A stretch of 64,000 nt of DNA from Paraphysomonas bandaiensis (lineage: Eukaryota > Chrysophyceae). This document shows, one piece after another, positions 1 to 11,858 of the stretch. The notes below the pieces were generated by a model. That model searched no databases and was not told the origin of the DNA. It saw only the letters and a list, made by a program, of their open reading frames with translations. Made by a program: the position numbers and the translations under genes. Position 1 is the stretch's first letter. The number at the start of each line of letters is the position of its first letter. The stretch lies in the NCBI GenBank assembly GCA_965644295.1, contig CBFFRP010000123.1:372001-436000 (forward strand), given 5' to 3'.

Positions 1-340
1 ATTATAATAGACTACAACCTACAACCGTGTAAATTACTTGATCTTGATACGCAGCCCTGATAACTTGGTGTCACCTATTGCGTACTGAATACTATTAACC
101 CAATTTCATTGCACAATAAATATTATATATCATACTTGACAGAAGAAATTTCAATAAAGCCGTAGTAGCTAGTAGGGATTGAATAAATAGGAAGAGAATA
201 AAACACATGATTATTAAGAAAATGGTGGGATATACTGACCAAAAGCGATATTCTGGTCAAGGGAAACAAGGAAATATTACGTCTAGAGGAAAAAATATCA
301 AGCGATAGGTCCCAATAGTTTATAGTTATTCTAGCATAGT

Positions 341-865
341 CTAAAAATCTTCGTTGTCGACTTTATCTTCCTCCAAGTCGTCGTTCTTGCTCTGCACAAG
401 GCTATTGCGAACAACTGTAGCTCCAACGGGATCCAGAGGTTCAAATATAGCCGACGCGCGGTGCTGATTGTCGTTGTAAGTGGACCCCGCAAGAATCATC
501 ATTATGTGCATGCATACAATAAGTCCAGTGGCGGATACAAGACTCACACGGAAAGAGGTGCAGTACGACTCCGCCTGGCTTTCAGTAGGGTACCCGAATG
601 TTCCCGTGGTCTCAGCTAAAAACATAGTTGTCAAAACAATACTAAATATCAGCCTGCCATAACTCACGATTAAGGAAGTAGTCTCGGCATTCGTCGAAGT
701 CGTAAAAATTGTTGTAGTCGTAGAACCTGCAAACAACATGGCGCACATCATGCTTCTCACCTGCACACACCCTGAACCACTCACATACGTGAAGATGTCC
801 ACCAAGCACACCACAGTAAACTTGACAAACTTCGCACGCGCACGCTCCCCCATCCCTGGTTTCAC
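341..865 (-). CDS. small multi-pass membrane protein, unknown family
   Basis: A single open frame of 174 codons from an ATG at 865. I do not recognise the family. The protein has about three to four hydrophobic segments, at roughly residues 12-30, 38-46 (weak), 66-84 and 103-126. It ends in a hydrophilic tail with an acidic cluster (DDLEEDKVDNEDF). The basic N-terminus (RARAK) suggests that it faces the cytosol. The topology resembles tetraspan or MARVEL-type proteins, but no signature motif is present. No intron is needed. Further exons upstream on the minus strand cannot be excluded, because the purine-rich 870-1380 region also contains open frames. Confidence 0.5.
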   Translation of the reverse strand: MKPGMGERARAKFVKFTVVCLVDIFTYVSGSGCVQVRSMMCAMLFAGSTTTTIFTTSTNAETTSLIVSYGRLIFSIVLTTMFLAETTGTFGYPTESQAESYCTSFRVSLVSATGLIVCMHIMMILAGSTYNDNQHRASAIFEPLDPVGATVVRNSLVQSKNDDLEEDKVDNEDF

Positions 866-1384
866 ACCGCCATAATCAAACTATCAAAAGCCGCACGGAA
901 TCCAAACACCCCCCAGGTTGGGCGCTACTGGACCGGCCACACAATTGGCTGACGCATTCGGATGCCACATATCCAGCTCACTGCTCGAACATCAATTCCA
1001 CGCCCTAGAAAAATCCATCACCTCTCTATCCTGCTCCCCCTATATAATGGAGGGCTCCGCTTGCTTCGAAACAGGGGACTCAGACACCACAACGCAGACA
1101 CGACACCAGTAAATGACACCGACACACTCACAGCAACGTCAGTCCCAGGATACTCACTCGACACCAAAAATACTCCAGCTACTCCAGGCGACATCTACCC
1201 CAAGAATTCCATCCTCTGCAAGAGTCCGAACCCGACAGAGGCAAGCGCAACCACTTCGGAAACAACTCTTCCTTACTTGTGGCCGAAACTCCACCTCGAC
1301 AACCAGCACCATCTCCACCACCGATTTCCACTCTCATATACATCTCGCCCCATCCACTCCTCATATATAATAACCCATCATGGC
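866..1384. other. no convincing gene; pyrimidine-rich stretch
   Basis: The plus strand is rich in C, A and T, with few purine runs. The Ser/Thr/Gln-rich open frames here look like composition artefacts. It is probably the upstream region of the minus-strand membrane-protein gene. Confidence 0.4.
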
Positions 1385-1866
1385 ACCCTCAACAAAGTCG
1401 GGCTCGCACCTTTTCGTGGTGTTCTGGGGGATAAGTACCGGAGAGAATCTCTCTGGGAAACTAACGTGAGCCGCAATCATAGTCAGCAGATATTCTTCTG
1501 CCCACTCATAGCCGAATGCTTGTGTGGTACAAGGGACACCAATAAGTGTCACTTGTGTAGACGTGTTTGGGCCCTGACGAATAAATAGGCATCCGGGACA
1601 GGGCCCACCTGAAGGGTAACCGGGGTATTGGGCTGCCTACTGAAGTCAAGCATCCAGGATGTTCACCTTAAGAACTCAGAACGGAAGTGGTCGCACCTTG
1701 GTGCTTGCGGCGACACACAAGCAGCTTCCGTAGCGTTAAATAGCAGAATAAAAAAAGTATGCAGTGATTAGTTACAGGTATAGGTCTAACTAGTTTGTCT
1801 AGCATTCATCTAGCTACTAAGTTGGTGCAGGTTTTTAACGCCTATTGCTAATAATAAGACTTTCAA
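1385..1866 (+). repeat. dispersed repeat R1, copy 1 (near full length)
   Basis: This copy aligns by eye with 8882-9308, with 20890-21308 (reverse), with 45697-45898 (reverse, half length) and with 21745-21890 (reverse, 3' part). Shared landmarks in order are the left end ACCCTCAACAAAGTCGG; a CGGAGA...TCTCTG hairpin; CAGCAGATATT; a hairpin around GGGACACYA...TRGTGYCAC; GTAGACG..TTTGGGCC; a GCACC-TT-GGTGC hairpin; CTTCCGTAGCGTTAAAT; and a tail with CGCCTATTG and TAATAAGACTTTCA. No coding frame is shared. Read on the opposite strand, the left end gives a good pol III B-box (GGTGCGAGCCC). Confidence 0.8.
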
Positions 1867-1931
1867 TATATAGCCCGCCAGACACATTGCCCAAAGGCAG
1901 ACCCCCCGACTAACCTCACTACAAAGGACAA

Positions 1932-1976
1932 GGGACGGTTGCACCATGGTGCTCGCAACGATACGCAAGCAGTCCC
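1932..1976 (+). repeat. R1 terminal hairpin fragment
   Basis: This piece resembles the right-end hairpin of R1. The arms GGGAC and GTCCC enclose GCACCATGGTGC, GCTCGCAACGA and CGCAAGCAG. The arm sequence differs from copy 1 (GGAAG/CTTCC) yet still pairs, which suggests that the fold is maintained. Confidence 0.45.
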
Positions 1977-2403
1977 GAGACGGTTGCCCGCAACTAGTAG
2001 TATATAGTAAGTCCAGTTTTTAGTCACTCTATAGTCTATAGATGTAAAACTAGTTTCTGTACACAACCGTTCTCATTTAATAATCAGACTTTCTTAGTAA
2101 AAGTTCTATAGGAATCGCAACAAGTAGTGTCCATAAGCCAAAAATCAAAGGCGCACTGATGAAAGCCAAATACTATTTATTTGTGACTTGCGCTCTGAAA
2201 AAAGCGACATCACAACTTCGGATTGTGAGTATTGGGACTATCATTGTACACAAATTTAACAAAAAACGCTGTCTGAGGCATCACGGCAAGGTGAATATGC
2301 CTAGCATATGCAGTCCTTATAATTTACATCACGACAGAGTACGAAGAGCTTAAGGCCTAAACATACAAGCCAGGACAAAGGAAGCTTACAAACGACGTAC
2401 AAG
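1977..2403. other. intergenic, nothing recognised
   Basis: AT-rich spacer between the R1 fragment and the 3' end of the Gln/His-rich gene. No supported frame or structure is visible. Confidence 0.4.
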
Positions 2404-4326
2404 TTATACAGCAAACCAGAAAATATTAACAATATTAACCATCAGCCTAAGCACATCCTTCAAAGAAGGATTCCGTTGTGCTGTGGCAGCACAAAAGTCC
2501 ACGATCATTTGATTCATAAGGCTGGTGGTTTTCAATTCGTGCGACGAGACATCATACTTTACTCCAATGTCTTGTTCGACCGATACATACATAGGAAAAC
2601 AACAGCTGTCAAAATAGACGCGCATCACAGGCTTTCTCAGCTCAGATGTAGAGAATTCCAGCAAGTCTAGATCGCTGCCGGCAGATGCTCGCCTCTCCTT
2701 TACATTCAACCCTTTGAAGCACTCTCTCATCGCCTCAGCCACACTCGCCACACTTATATTAACATTGCTATTACGAGCAGCCTCAATCAAACCTTGTGAG
2801 GTTAACTTCCGTTTCTTGCTCGATAAAATAACCCGTTGTGTAGAATGCGGACAGTCTAGCTCTTGGAGACAGCGCTTCGTGGTCTCAATAAGAGAATACA
2901 GTCTCTTACATAGCACCTGCTTACGCATCACCTGACCATTCGGTGCAGCTGGGGTGGAATCAACACCAGCTGATGACGCTTTGAGAAGATCAACCGAATC
3001 TGCGCTCAGAACCTGCAGACAGTGTCCCGCAGTCATAGTAATCTCTTGTGCAGCCGTAGGGTCACGCCACACTATAGGTTTGGAACTCTTTGTCGCAGAA
3101 TTCAAATCACGTGGGGCCAGGGAACAGGTGGTGCTCAGTAGTCCAGTAATATGGCCTGTAGTGAGAATGATTACAGTGACATGTGACAATGCAAGCGCCA
3201 GTGCAGAGCAATCAGGTGTATATGTGGAGACTTGCCTTTGATGTCCTGGCACACATCACTGTAGTGTGCTCCCTCATTCAAATTTGTAAGGGTTGAGAAG
3301 AGTTTATCTATATGCTTCTGCACCTTCTCCCGAGGAGAAAGAATCACTGGTGCAGCCGAGCCAGATTCGGTTTTCAATCTCTTAGACTTCTTGGCGATTT
3401 CTGTAAAATATTCAAAAATTTGATTCAGATCTTTCATTTCCCCGACAGATAGGGGAGCTTGAGGTAAATGCGTGAACTGTTGATATAGTTACATAAGCAA
3501 AAACGTCCAAAATACTCACATAAAACTCTATCTTTTTGAAATTTTCCTCCTGCAATTTAAAACTAGACGTAAGCACACAGAAGTAGTGTACGAGATTATC
3601 AGCTACCTCTACGGAACCGCGATAACTTCTAAGAAACTTTTTTCGAAGATCATCACCAAAATAACGATTAAATTTCTACGAAAATCACACAAATGAACAT
3701 TACAAATTGCAGTATATGTTTAGTACCGCTAGAATTGTGGATTCTCTCTTTTGAAATTCATGATCACTTCTGTAAGTTTCATAATCTGGTGTATTGCCAA
3801 ATTTGGGGGAACCATTGAAAGAATTCGTAGGATTCAGTTGTAGCTGTGCTGTTTGTCCGTGTACATGATACTGGCCTATCTGGGAACTAGGTTTCGTGTG
3901 TTCATTACTTTGAGATATTGGTTGTGTCTGACGATGAGTATGTGATGAAATTTCCCCCTGCTGGTGGGGTTGCAATAAAGCTCCATGCTGGTGATGCACC
4001 TGACTTAACGTGGGCTGATGTGAGTGCAGAAGAGTTCCATGCTGGATATGTGCCTGCAACGGAGTTTCCGCTTGCTGGGGAAGCTGCAACACAGCTCTCT
4101 GCTCTTGGTGCGCCGGAGTCCTCAGTTGTTGATGTGAACGCAGCATCCCTTCATGCTGCTGGTGTGTCTGATATACAGGAGATGTAGTCATTGGAAGAAA
4201 CTCTCCTCCTTGCATTCGACAATTCATACACTCCTGATTCATTATCGCATAATATTCCTCACACTCATTCGCCTTCCCGTGCACCGTCCTGTAAACTCTA
4301 CTCTCAAAATCTCTCGCCATTTTCAA
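2404..4326 (-). CDS. Gln/His-rich nuclear-type protein, possibly a Mediator-tail (MED15-like) subunit
   Basis: Four exons keep frame: 4326-3727, 3675-3520, 3476-3236 and 3155-2404 (582 aa). The last intron (3156-3235) starts with GC (AAAG|GCAAGT) instead of GT. The N-terminus (MARDFESRVYRT..ECEEYYAIM) resembles the last helix of a KIX domain as in MED15. It is followed by about 150 residues dominated by Gln and His, then helical segments containing a basic SSKKRKL patch (possible nuclear localisation). The C-terminal about 100 residues are a compact mixed fold. The low-complexity Gln/His middle is typical of transcription co-activators. The family assignment is weak and rests on the short KIX-like piece plus composition, whereas the gene model itself is well supported. 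It is divergently placed with respect to the calpain gene. Confidence 0.6.
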
Positions 4327-5467
4327 TAGTTGATCTCTATTATATGTAGAGTAACGCCTCGAATATAATTCTAGACTGTGTATATATGGTTAGAGGCGTA
4401 TCTCATACATAATAATCGTATTACATTTTCTGCAGTTGTTTCATACGGTCGGAGTGTGTGAGTGAACACACACGCTTCGTTTGTTGTTGTTGTTGAATTT
4501 GTTGCATTTGGTTCAGGGTTTCGATTGTTTCAATAGAATATATGCAGAGTTTGCTCGTCAGTCATGGAGACATGTGCACATCAATAGACAACACTGCACT
4601 GCATTCACACACATATCCATACAAACACTTATATGCCATATACATAGATATACATACATACATACATACATACATACATACATACATACATACATACATA
4701 CATACATACATACATACATACATACATACATACATACATACATACATACATACATACATACATACATACATACATACATACATACATACATACATACATA
4801 CATACATACATACATACATACATACATACATACATACATACATACATACATACATACATACATACATACATACATACATACATACATACATACATACATA
4901 CATACATACATACATACATACATACATACATACATACATACATACATACATACATACATACATACATACATACATACATACATACATACATACATACATA
5001 CATACATACATACATACATACATACATACATACATACATACATACATACATACATACATACATACATACATACATACATACATACATACATACATACATA
5101 CATACATACATACATACATACATACATACATACATACATACATACATACATACATACATACATACATACATACATACATACATACATACATACATACATA
5201 CATACATACATACATACATACATACATACATACATACATACATACATACATACATACATACATACATACATACAGTGAGTCCTACACTGTCGTCGTTACT
5301 CAGATGATTCTATGAGTATGTGTACAGAGATTTACTGGCTTTACGTCTGAGATCCTCATATGCACTCCTCACTTTACATCACTTCGTATATCCCAGTGAT
5401 TGTATAGCGGATATTCTCTATAGGATACTGTCATCTGTGTTATGTATAGGCACTTCTGTTGCTCATA
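4327..5467. promoter_or_regulatory. divergent intergenic region invaded by a microsatellite
   Basis: This lies between two head-to-head genes. Without the 624-bp TACA array it would be 517 bp, within the size of the other divergent gaps in the window (about 400-650 bp). It is therefore probably a bidirectional promoter. I recognise no specific factor site. Confidence 0.45.
4651..5274. repeat. (TACA)156 tetranucleotide microsatellite
   Basis: 624 bp of TACA repeated without any interruption that I can see. The period of 4 makes every frame open, with a four-residue cycle (Tyr-Ile-His-Thr on plus, Met-Tyr-Val-Cys on minus). The long open frames across it are therefore not genes. Confidence 0.98.
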
Positions 5468-8400
5468 ATGGGACAAACAGGATCATATACGTGTAAAATC
5501 GAGGTCGCTCCTGCCTTAACTAACTTCACAAAATGGAACAGTTCTCATATAAAGGAATTAATGAAAACATGTCAGCATACGCTGTCGGATACATTTGCTC
5601 TACGACTACAGGAGGTGTGTACCCTCTGATGTGCTGATAACCCGCTGACTATATGCAGTTTATGTTTCTTATAGGTAAACGTACACTGACCCTTCCTCAA
5701 GCTAGATATGTGTTTAATAACATATTCGATACCGATGCAAATAAACTCGTTGATAAGTTCGAAATCATATGCGGTATAATACTCCTCTCTGCGCTATCCA
5801 GCGAAGAGAAAGTTGAGTTCATGTACGACTTATTTGACTTTAATAGCAAGGGGTATGTTGTGGAAACAGAAGTGATTTTAATGTTGCGTACTATTACAAA
5901 GTGTGCTGATAAAATCGACTCTAACATGGGTGCCCCTCCAGACGATAGGATAAGGGAAATTGCCAGGGATTCAATTGCGTTTGGCGTAATGCATCCTGGA
6001 TCCCTTCGGAAATACGAACTTATTCAATTTGCAGCTAATTACCCAACTGCCAGGGCATTTCTTGAAAGCTGGCGCGGACATGCTAGTCAAGTTCTACTTG
6101 CTTCACACCAGAAGTGGCAAGACCAATCATTTCCTGCCCAGCACATATCAATTGCCCCCTCTCCCTCTTGGTTGACCATCGGGCTGCCCCCTGGTGATTT
6201 CGTACACTGGAAGCGCCGAGAACGAGTAGCAATGGGTTGTAAACTCCTTTTTGGTCACGCAGACAAGTTCGTAAAAGGATCGGACCGGGTGTTCATGGAA
6301 GGTGTAGGATGTATGGCGCAAGGCACCCTCAAGCAAGGCTTACTTGCAGACCGGTGGATTCTCAACGGCATAGCGGTCATCATTTCAGTTCCCCACATGG
6401 TAAAGTTTGTGTTCGCTACAACAGGACAGGAGGAAGTTGGCAGGTTTTGTGTTCGCTTGTTTGAGGGACGGGGTTGGCTCTCTGTCTTTCTAGACGATCG
6501 CATCCCCTGCAATCCGCTTCGATGGCCGCTGTTTATGCGCTCCTCGTGCGATAGTGAATGTTGGCCTCTCATATTGGAAAAGGGTATAGCAAAAAAGCTA
6601 GGGTCATATGGTCATCTCGCAGCTTGCGGAACTCGCGCTGATGCTACCGAAAATGCGCTCCGATGGCTCACTGGTGGGCATGTAACCAGAGTGCCCTCAG
6701 CTGACTACGAGTGGCTTAGTATTGCGGCGGAGGGTATTGTTTTTGTGCATTTTTGCCCCTCATTGCCAACTTATATTTATTGCCAGTGACGGGCAAGGAC
6801 GGTGTGCAGCTGGTAATAAATTTGCTCAACGAAGGATCGCTGGTAGCTTTTGGTAAGAATCTGTGATTTATAGCTTTTTATTTACGATATTATTGAAAGG
6901 TAAATCGGAAACTAGAATATTTCACTATCCAAAGAAGAAAAAGAAGAAAGAAAAGTGCGTAACTAACAGAGGCACTTACCCACATGTAAGTTATATCTCT
7001 TTGCTGTACTTATCCGACTAACCCGGTGTTTGTTTCAGGGTCGCCTTTTTCCTGTGATCGGTGTAGAGCAGCGGAAGGGGTTCAGATTCCTGGTGCTAAG
7101 AGACGCTTGGGGACTTGTACCCGATGCCGTGCTAGGTACATCTACAATTCTATAACATGTCCATTTGTCCACTCTGACAGAATGTTGCATCAACAGAACC
7201 GGACCCGAAGTATGGGCAGTGCCGCCTGTTTGAAGTACCGTAAGTTCTTTGTGATATAGTACGCTCTTAGCTTATTCCCTGTGTGGCCACTGTAGAGTTG
7301 AGTCGATTCCGCTGGAGTTCGATACTATGGTAGTCTCAAGGTTCCCTGACAGTATGAAAGCACATGTATACAAGGAATCCAAGCGGCTTATTCACATAAA
7401 ACCTCCGACTGTTCCCTGGATAACAGGTACGATGCTAAGGTACTGAAACTAAATGGGATGATATATACATTGTTGTAGAGATTCTTCACCAGGAAACGAA
7501 GGATATAAATCGACCTGCGAGGTAAAAATCTGTATCGCAGCTTTTTTGTCATCATAATTGCGTAGGTTCTTAATTCGAGTGTCTCCTAGCCCGAAAGGGG
7601 GTGTACTTGCTAAGAGAGACAAAAATACAACAGTGGAAGTATCCGATGACCCTGTGGAGCTGTGCATTACTGTCAGTAGGTAGTATGACGGCACTGTATT
7701 TATGTGTGTATAAACCACTTACACAGCTCGAATTCTTGGGGTGACTGCAGTGATGTGATCGATCCGCAGCCGCCTCGCCTCTATGGACACCTCTGCCCCA
7801 CCGCAGCCACCCGCGCACATCTGGAGGCAAACAAACTACATATGATAGATGTTCTTGACTCCACCAGGGTTCGTCGACCTGTTGCACAGCAGACAGATTC
7901 GAGCTCAATTACTAACACCCACTTAGTGGGTAACTCTGCAGCTTCTGGAGTCAAGAGTACCCTAGATAATAGTGCAGTTGGAAGAGATGTAACGAATGAC
8001 GGTTCAAAAGCAGACACCGACTCTGAGGCACAGCGGTTGGTTGCCACTGTGGGTGAATCCGAGTCAGAATTCAAATATGATTTTTCATTTTGTTGTAACC
8101 GGGCCTGGTGTAGTCATAGCTTTATTTTACCTCCCGGCGAGTATATTCTCAGTGCATATTCGGAGGAGACTCACGAGGAAACTCCTGGGGTGCGTAAAGG
8201 GATGCCTATTGACAAGGTTCCCTCTCAGAAACCGCCTCCGGAAGGGACTGGTAGTACACCACGAAAAATATTTAAGGATGATGTTGGGGTAAATCAAGGA
8301 ATATGGGCTCATATTACTTCCATTGGAAATATTGGACTAGGCGAGCTTAGTACACGTGAGGTCGAAGCCAGTCAGGATTGTCTATGTAAACCCGTATTGA

Positions 8401-8585
8401 GAGAAATGAAAGATGCCGGTCTTCCTTTACCTGAGGTTTGGCCATTTATGGTTGATCATCAACATGAGGCTGGATCGAAAGGCCTGTTTGAGGTTATCAC
8501 AAAATTAAGAAGCGAGTTGGATAAAGTTAATGTCCAGCTTTTGGAGTTGAAATATGGAGATACAGTTAGCTACGTTGTGAACTAG
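5468..8585 (+). CDS. EF-hand/calpain-like protein with a dead active site
   Basis: Ten exons stay in frame: 5468-5614, 5659-6733, 6787-6852, 6900-6985, 7039-7116 (or 7128), 7181-7239, 7296-7426, 7479-7521, 7566-7679 and 7727-8585, giving about 885-889 aa. MGQTGS at the start fits N-myristoylation. Residues ~50-150 are an EF-hand-like module (DTDANKLVDKFE; DFNSKGYVVETE). The CysPc domain follows (~170-500), recognised from FLDDRIP, FMRSSCDSECWPLILEKGIAKK and LTGGH. The catalytic Cys of the GDCWLL motif is Arg (LADRWIL, codon 6352-6354). The His position reads GRLFPVIGV, and the RNPWG Asn reads RDAWG. The C-terminal part contains PPGEYILSAYSEE, like a calpain beta-sandwich. Proteolysis is therefore unlikely; a Ca2+-sensing scaffold role is an inference. 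The donor of exon 5 is ambiguous. Confidence 0.88.
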
Positions 8586-8881
8586 CGATTTGTTATGAAA
8601 TACACCAGCATTGTAGCATACTCTGTATGTATATTTTTTGGAAGTGTGTTACTTTAATATAATATTATGGTGAAGTCAATCCATGTGGAATTTTTATGCT
8701 GCGTACATTGAAAGATCTAAAAATAGCTACCATATGAATGTGTGTCGTATATCTTATGTTGCCTTGAAAGATATTTTGTAGAAACTTCATCATTTGTGAG
8801 TGGTTGACAAACCGAAATTATTGATTTGCTTTTCATCAATTGATTGATATCTAGTAAATAGTAAACTATGTACTTTAGAAT
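8586..8881. other. 3' flank, nothing recognised
   Basis: AT-rich sequence downstream of the calpain-like gene, ending at the left boundary of R1 copy 2. No polyadenylation signal stands out. Confidence 0.4.
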
Positions 8882-9308
8882 ACCCTCAACAAAGTCGGAC
8901 TCGCACCTTTTGGTTGTGTTATGGGGGATAAATACCGGAGATATTTCTCCGGGAAACTAACGAGAGCCGCATATTATATATTATATAGTCAGCAGATATT
9001 GTTCTGCCCACCCATAGCCAAATGCTTGTGTGGTACAAGGGACACTAAAATTAGTGCCACTTGTGTAGACGTCTTTGGGCCTTGACGATAAGCAGGCATC
9101 TGGGAATGGGCCCACCTCAAGGGCATCTGGGGTTTGGGCTACCTGCCGAAGTCAAACTTAAGGGGAAGGACAGAGAGCGCAAGTGATTTCACCTCGGTGC
9201 TTGCGGTGACACACAAGCAGCTTTCGTAGTGAAGCACTAGTTGTGTTAACTGTTTTGCGAAATTAGTTCTGACTCTTACACGCCTATTGAAAATAATCAG
9301 ACATTCAC
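8882..9308 (+). repeat. dispersed repeat R1, copy 2 (full length)
   Basis: Collinear with copy 1 over its whole length. Hairpins are intact: CCGGAGATATTTCTCCGG (6-bp stem) and CAAGGGACACTA..TAGTGCCACTTG. It has ACACAAGCAGCTTTCGTAG near the right end and a tail with CGCCTATTGAAAATAATCAGA. It lies in the convergent gap between the calpain-like and NO66-like genes. No coding frame is shared between copies. Confidence 0.85.
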
Positions 9309-9590
9309 TACATTAAAATACTGTGTGGAGGATAGAACTGATCACTGTACAGCCTAATCAAAATATGAAGAATTTTTACATATCAGTTGTAGCCCCAACA
9401 ACAGGTGCTTCCTATATATACGATTATGACGCAGCACTAACTCTTTATGACACTACACTTCCATATCAATCTCAATTATCAATCTCAATTACGTCTAGGG
9501 CTATCGAGTGATATATTATTGTGGCGTTATTTTGTATACACTTCTCAACTCAACTGGTTAGGGGAAAAACAACTGATAAAATTAACTGAT

Positions 9591-11451
9591 CTAGAAAGGG
9601 TTATCATCATCTGAGCCTTCCTCATCAGAGTCATTGTTGTTTCCTTCTGCTGTTGGATCCTCAGCTATGACAAGGAACCCTTCTTTAAAGAGAGCCTCAG
9701 CTACGGCAACTTTATCTTCTAGCTCTTCACTGGGGTGGGGGAGGTCAAGTACAGCGACAGGGGTCGGGTATGCATCCAGAAGCATTTCAATCGCAGGTCC
9801 ATCATCTAGCTCAAACTCCAGTGGATTGATAGGGGATCCGTACATCTCTCTGATTGCAAAGCAGATGTTACAAGGCAAATACAATAGCACGGTACTCCAT
9901 TCAGGATTTTACATGTTTTCACCTTGAGTTATCCATGCAATGGTAAACAACTACCATCCCGTCCTCTACTAACGCTCTTGCAATGCCAGGGCGGAGCATT
10001 CGGAGCTTAGTGTATGGATGTACAGCTGGCCCGGAAGAGGGGGCAGAGGAAAGTTGCTCCTCCTTCGCACTCAAAGGGACAGGAAGGCGGGCGCATATGA
10101 ACCGCTTGGCATGCTATAAAAAAACTCTCGTAAAGTATCAATTATGCTTTCACCAACCACTTACCTGGTCAGCCGCGGGGTCAAGCATATCCAATGTGCT
10201 CTGAGTTATGCGGTCCAGTACTCGTTTCAGGCCCACTCGAAAGTCATGTCTCTTCTGATCATCGTCCTCCTCCGACCTCGCTACACCCATTGTGCTAATA
10301 AAACTACGCGGAAGAGCGCGCACCGCTAAAGAGGCCACATCGTTGCCCCCTCCCCGTCCATTTCCCCAAGCTTGGCTTTCTAATTGCAAGAGAGCCTGTG
10401 GAATCATCAATTCGACGATGGAGAACAGGTTGTTGGAGTGGTTGGTGGAAATTGTGAGATGAGCACAGCGACCAGCAGAGGTGGTGGCATGCGATGCTCT
10501 GGGGGCACACTCGACAACCCACCCACGGGGAACATACAAAACGCCACCTTCCTCTACCTCCACCTCCATGTGAGGTGCATTGAGGACAGAAGGGTCAGTA
10601 ATTACACGGTGCGCATCTACCTCTGGAGGCCATACAATAGTTTCCGGTTCCGACGATGTGGCCTTTCGATCAGGACACCCGTACACCTTGAACACTGCAG
10701 ACCCTTCAACTTGAACCAAGAGCTGATCCCCGTCACTCAGCTGGGGACCAAATGACTGGCATTTTGTAGAAGTGACAGTAATATCACACTTAATGGGTGC
10801 ATTGAACTCAGGTTCCAGTGCTGAGAGCAGACGCCATATGACGTCGTCGTATTTTTGTAGGTTGTGGAGTTCGAAGCCATAGTCGCTGCTGAATGCTTTC
10901 CAAACACTGTCGGAAGATACTTCAATTGAGTCCACATTGCCACTAACTGGTGGCTCGGAGTCAGAGCGTGAATGATATTTCTGGGCACCACGCTTATATT
11001 TCCCAAGAATAATGTCATCTGGATAGTGCAGTACATGCCTATTAATAGCATTCACCACACACTTTCTGTTATACACTCCATCGAAAGTAGATAATTTTTT
11101 GTCGTTCGAAATATATAAGGGTTTCTTATTCCAAAATTCACCGTAAAACTCTTGACGTGGCGTTGGGGCCAGTATGGCAGATAACACCATTGCAGCTCGC
11201 TGGTCTGAAAGGATATCATCGACCTCAACTTTATCTAAAATATCCTTAATATTCAAACCGCTAGAATCTATTGTTATATCCTCCCCATTAAGATAATCGT
11301 CAAACACCGTTAAGTGCTTTGGTGCAGATACCTCATCTGCGGCAGGGGCTTTCGAGATGTTTTGATGCTTCTCCATCTCCTTCCTTCGCCGCTTGGCAGC
11401 TCTACTCATTCCCCCACTATTTTGCATAATATATACGCTTAAACTCCACAC
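9591..11451 (-). CDS. NO66/MINA53-type JmjC protein lacking the HxD motif
   Basis: Three exons (11451-10165, 10113-9923, 9849-9591; 578 aa). The start at 11451 gives MWSLSVYIM; later Mets (11427, 11409) before a basic SRAAKRRRKEMEK stretch are alternatives. The basic N-terminus suits nuclear/nucleolar targeting. The JmjC region includes FWNKKPLYI, IWRLLSALEPEF, VQVEGSAVFKVY, GGVLYVPRGW and AHLTISTNHSNN. A C-terminal winged-helix-like domain (LRPGIARALVED..VYHCMDNSREMYG) matches ribosomal oxygenases. The family hydroxylates ribosomal-protein His using Fe(II)/2-oxoglutarate held by HxD...H. Here HYD aligns without gaps to Gln237-Leu-Ser239; only the distal His remains. It is therefore probably inactive as an oxygenase. 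The C-terminus is acidic. Confidence 0.88.
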
Positions 11452-11858
11452 AAACTAATACAATTCCCTTAATGTGACTATGGTATATGTTCAGTTAGCA
11501 ACTGCAGCAACTCCCTCTCTCTGTATTCATCAATCAGTCCAGAAGTCTTCACTGCAGTGCACTGTCTGCAGTGTCTTTCAATGGTCATCCTCCAACTGCT
11601 GCTGATTCAATACGAGCCATTCATATCATAAGCAACAGTGTTTATTGGCTACTGTAGAGTACAGTGTAGTACATCATACTACAATACACTTTTCCTGCAC
11701 ACTGCTACACTATATACAGCACTGTATACAGTACGGTATATCCTCAATCTAACTCTGAGCTGCTGCATCATTCATACATATACATATACAGCAGTAACTG
11801 CCTGTTGAAGGAAGCAGACCAGAGAACAGCATCGAATTACTTGCACTACATTGAGGTA
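11452..11858. promoter_or_regulatory. probable bidirectional promoter (NO66-like / aspartyl aminopeptidase)
   Basis: A 407-bp divergent gap with many CTGCAGTG, ACAGTGTA and GTATAC-type short palindromes, including ACTGTATACAGTAC at 11721-11734. It lacks any supported open frame. Function is inferred from the gene orientation. Confidence 0.45.

Noticed and set aside
918-1588. Overlapping Ser/Thr/Pro-rich plus-strand frames
   Set aside because: They run into repeat R1 and reflect pyrimidine-rich composition; no domain or splice support.
4651-5274. CRISPR-like regular repeat
   Set aside because: Four-base units without spacers in a eukaryotic genome; a simple microsatellite.
4481-5315. Long open frames on both strands across the TACA array
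   Set aside because: The array has period 4 and lacks stops in any frame; the encoded Tyr-Ile-His-Thr or Met-Tyr-Val-Cys cycles are translation artefacts.
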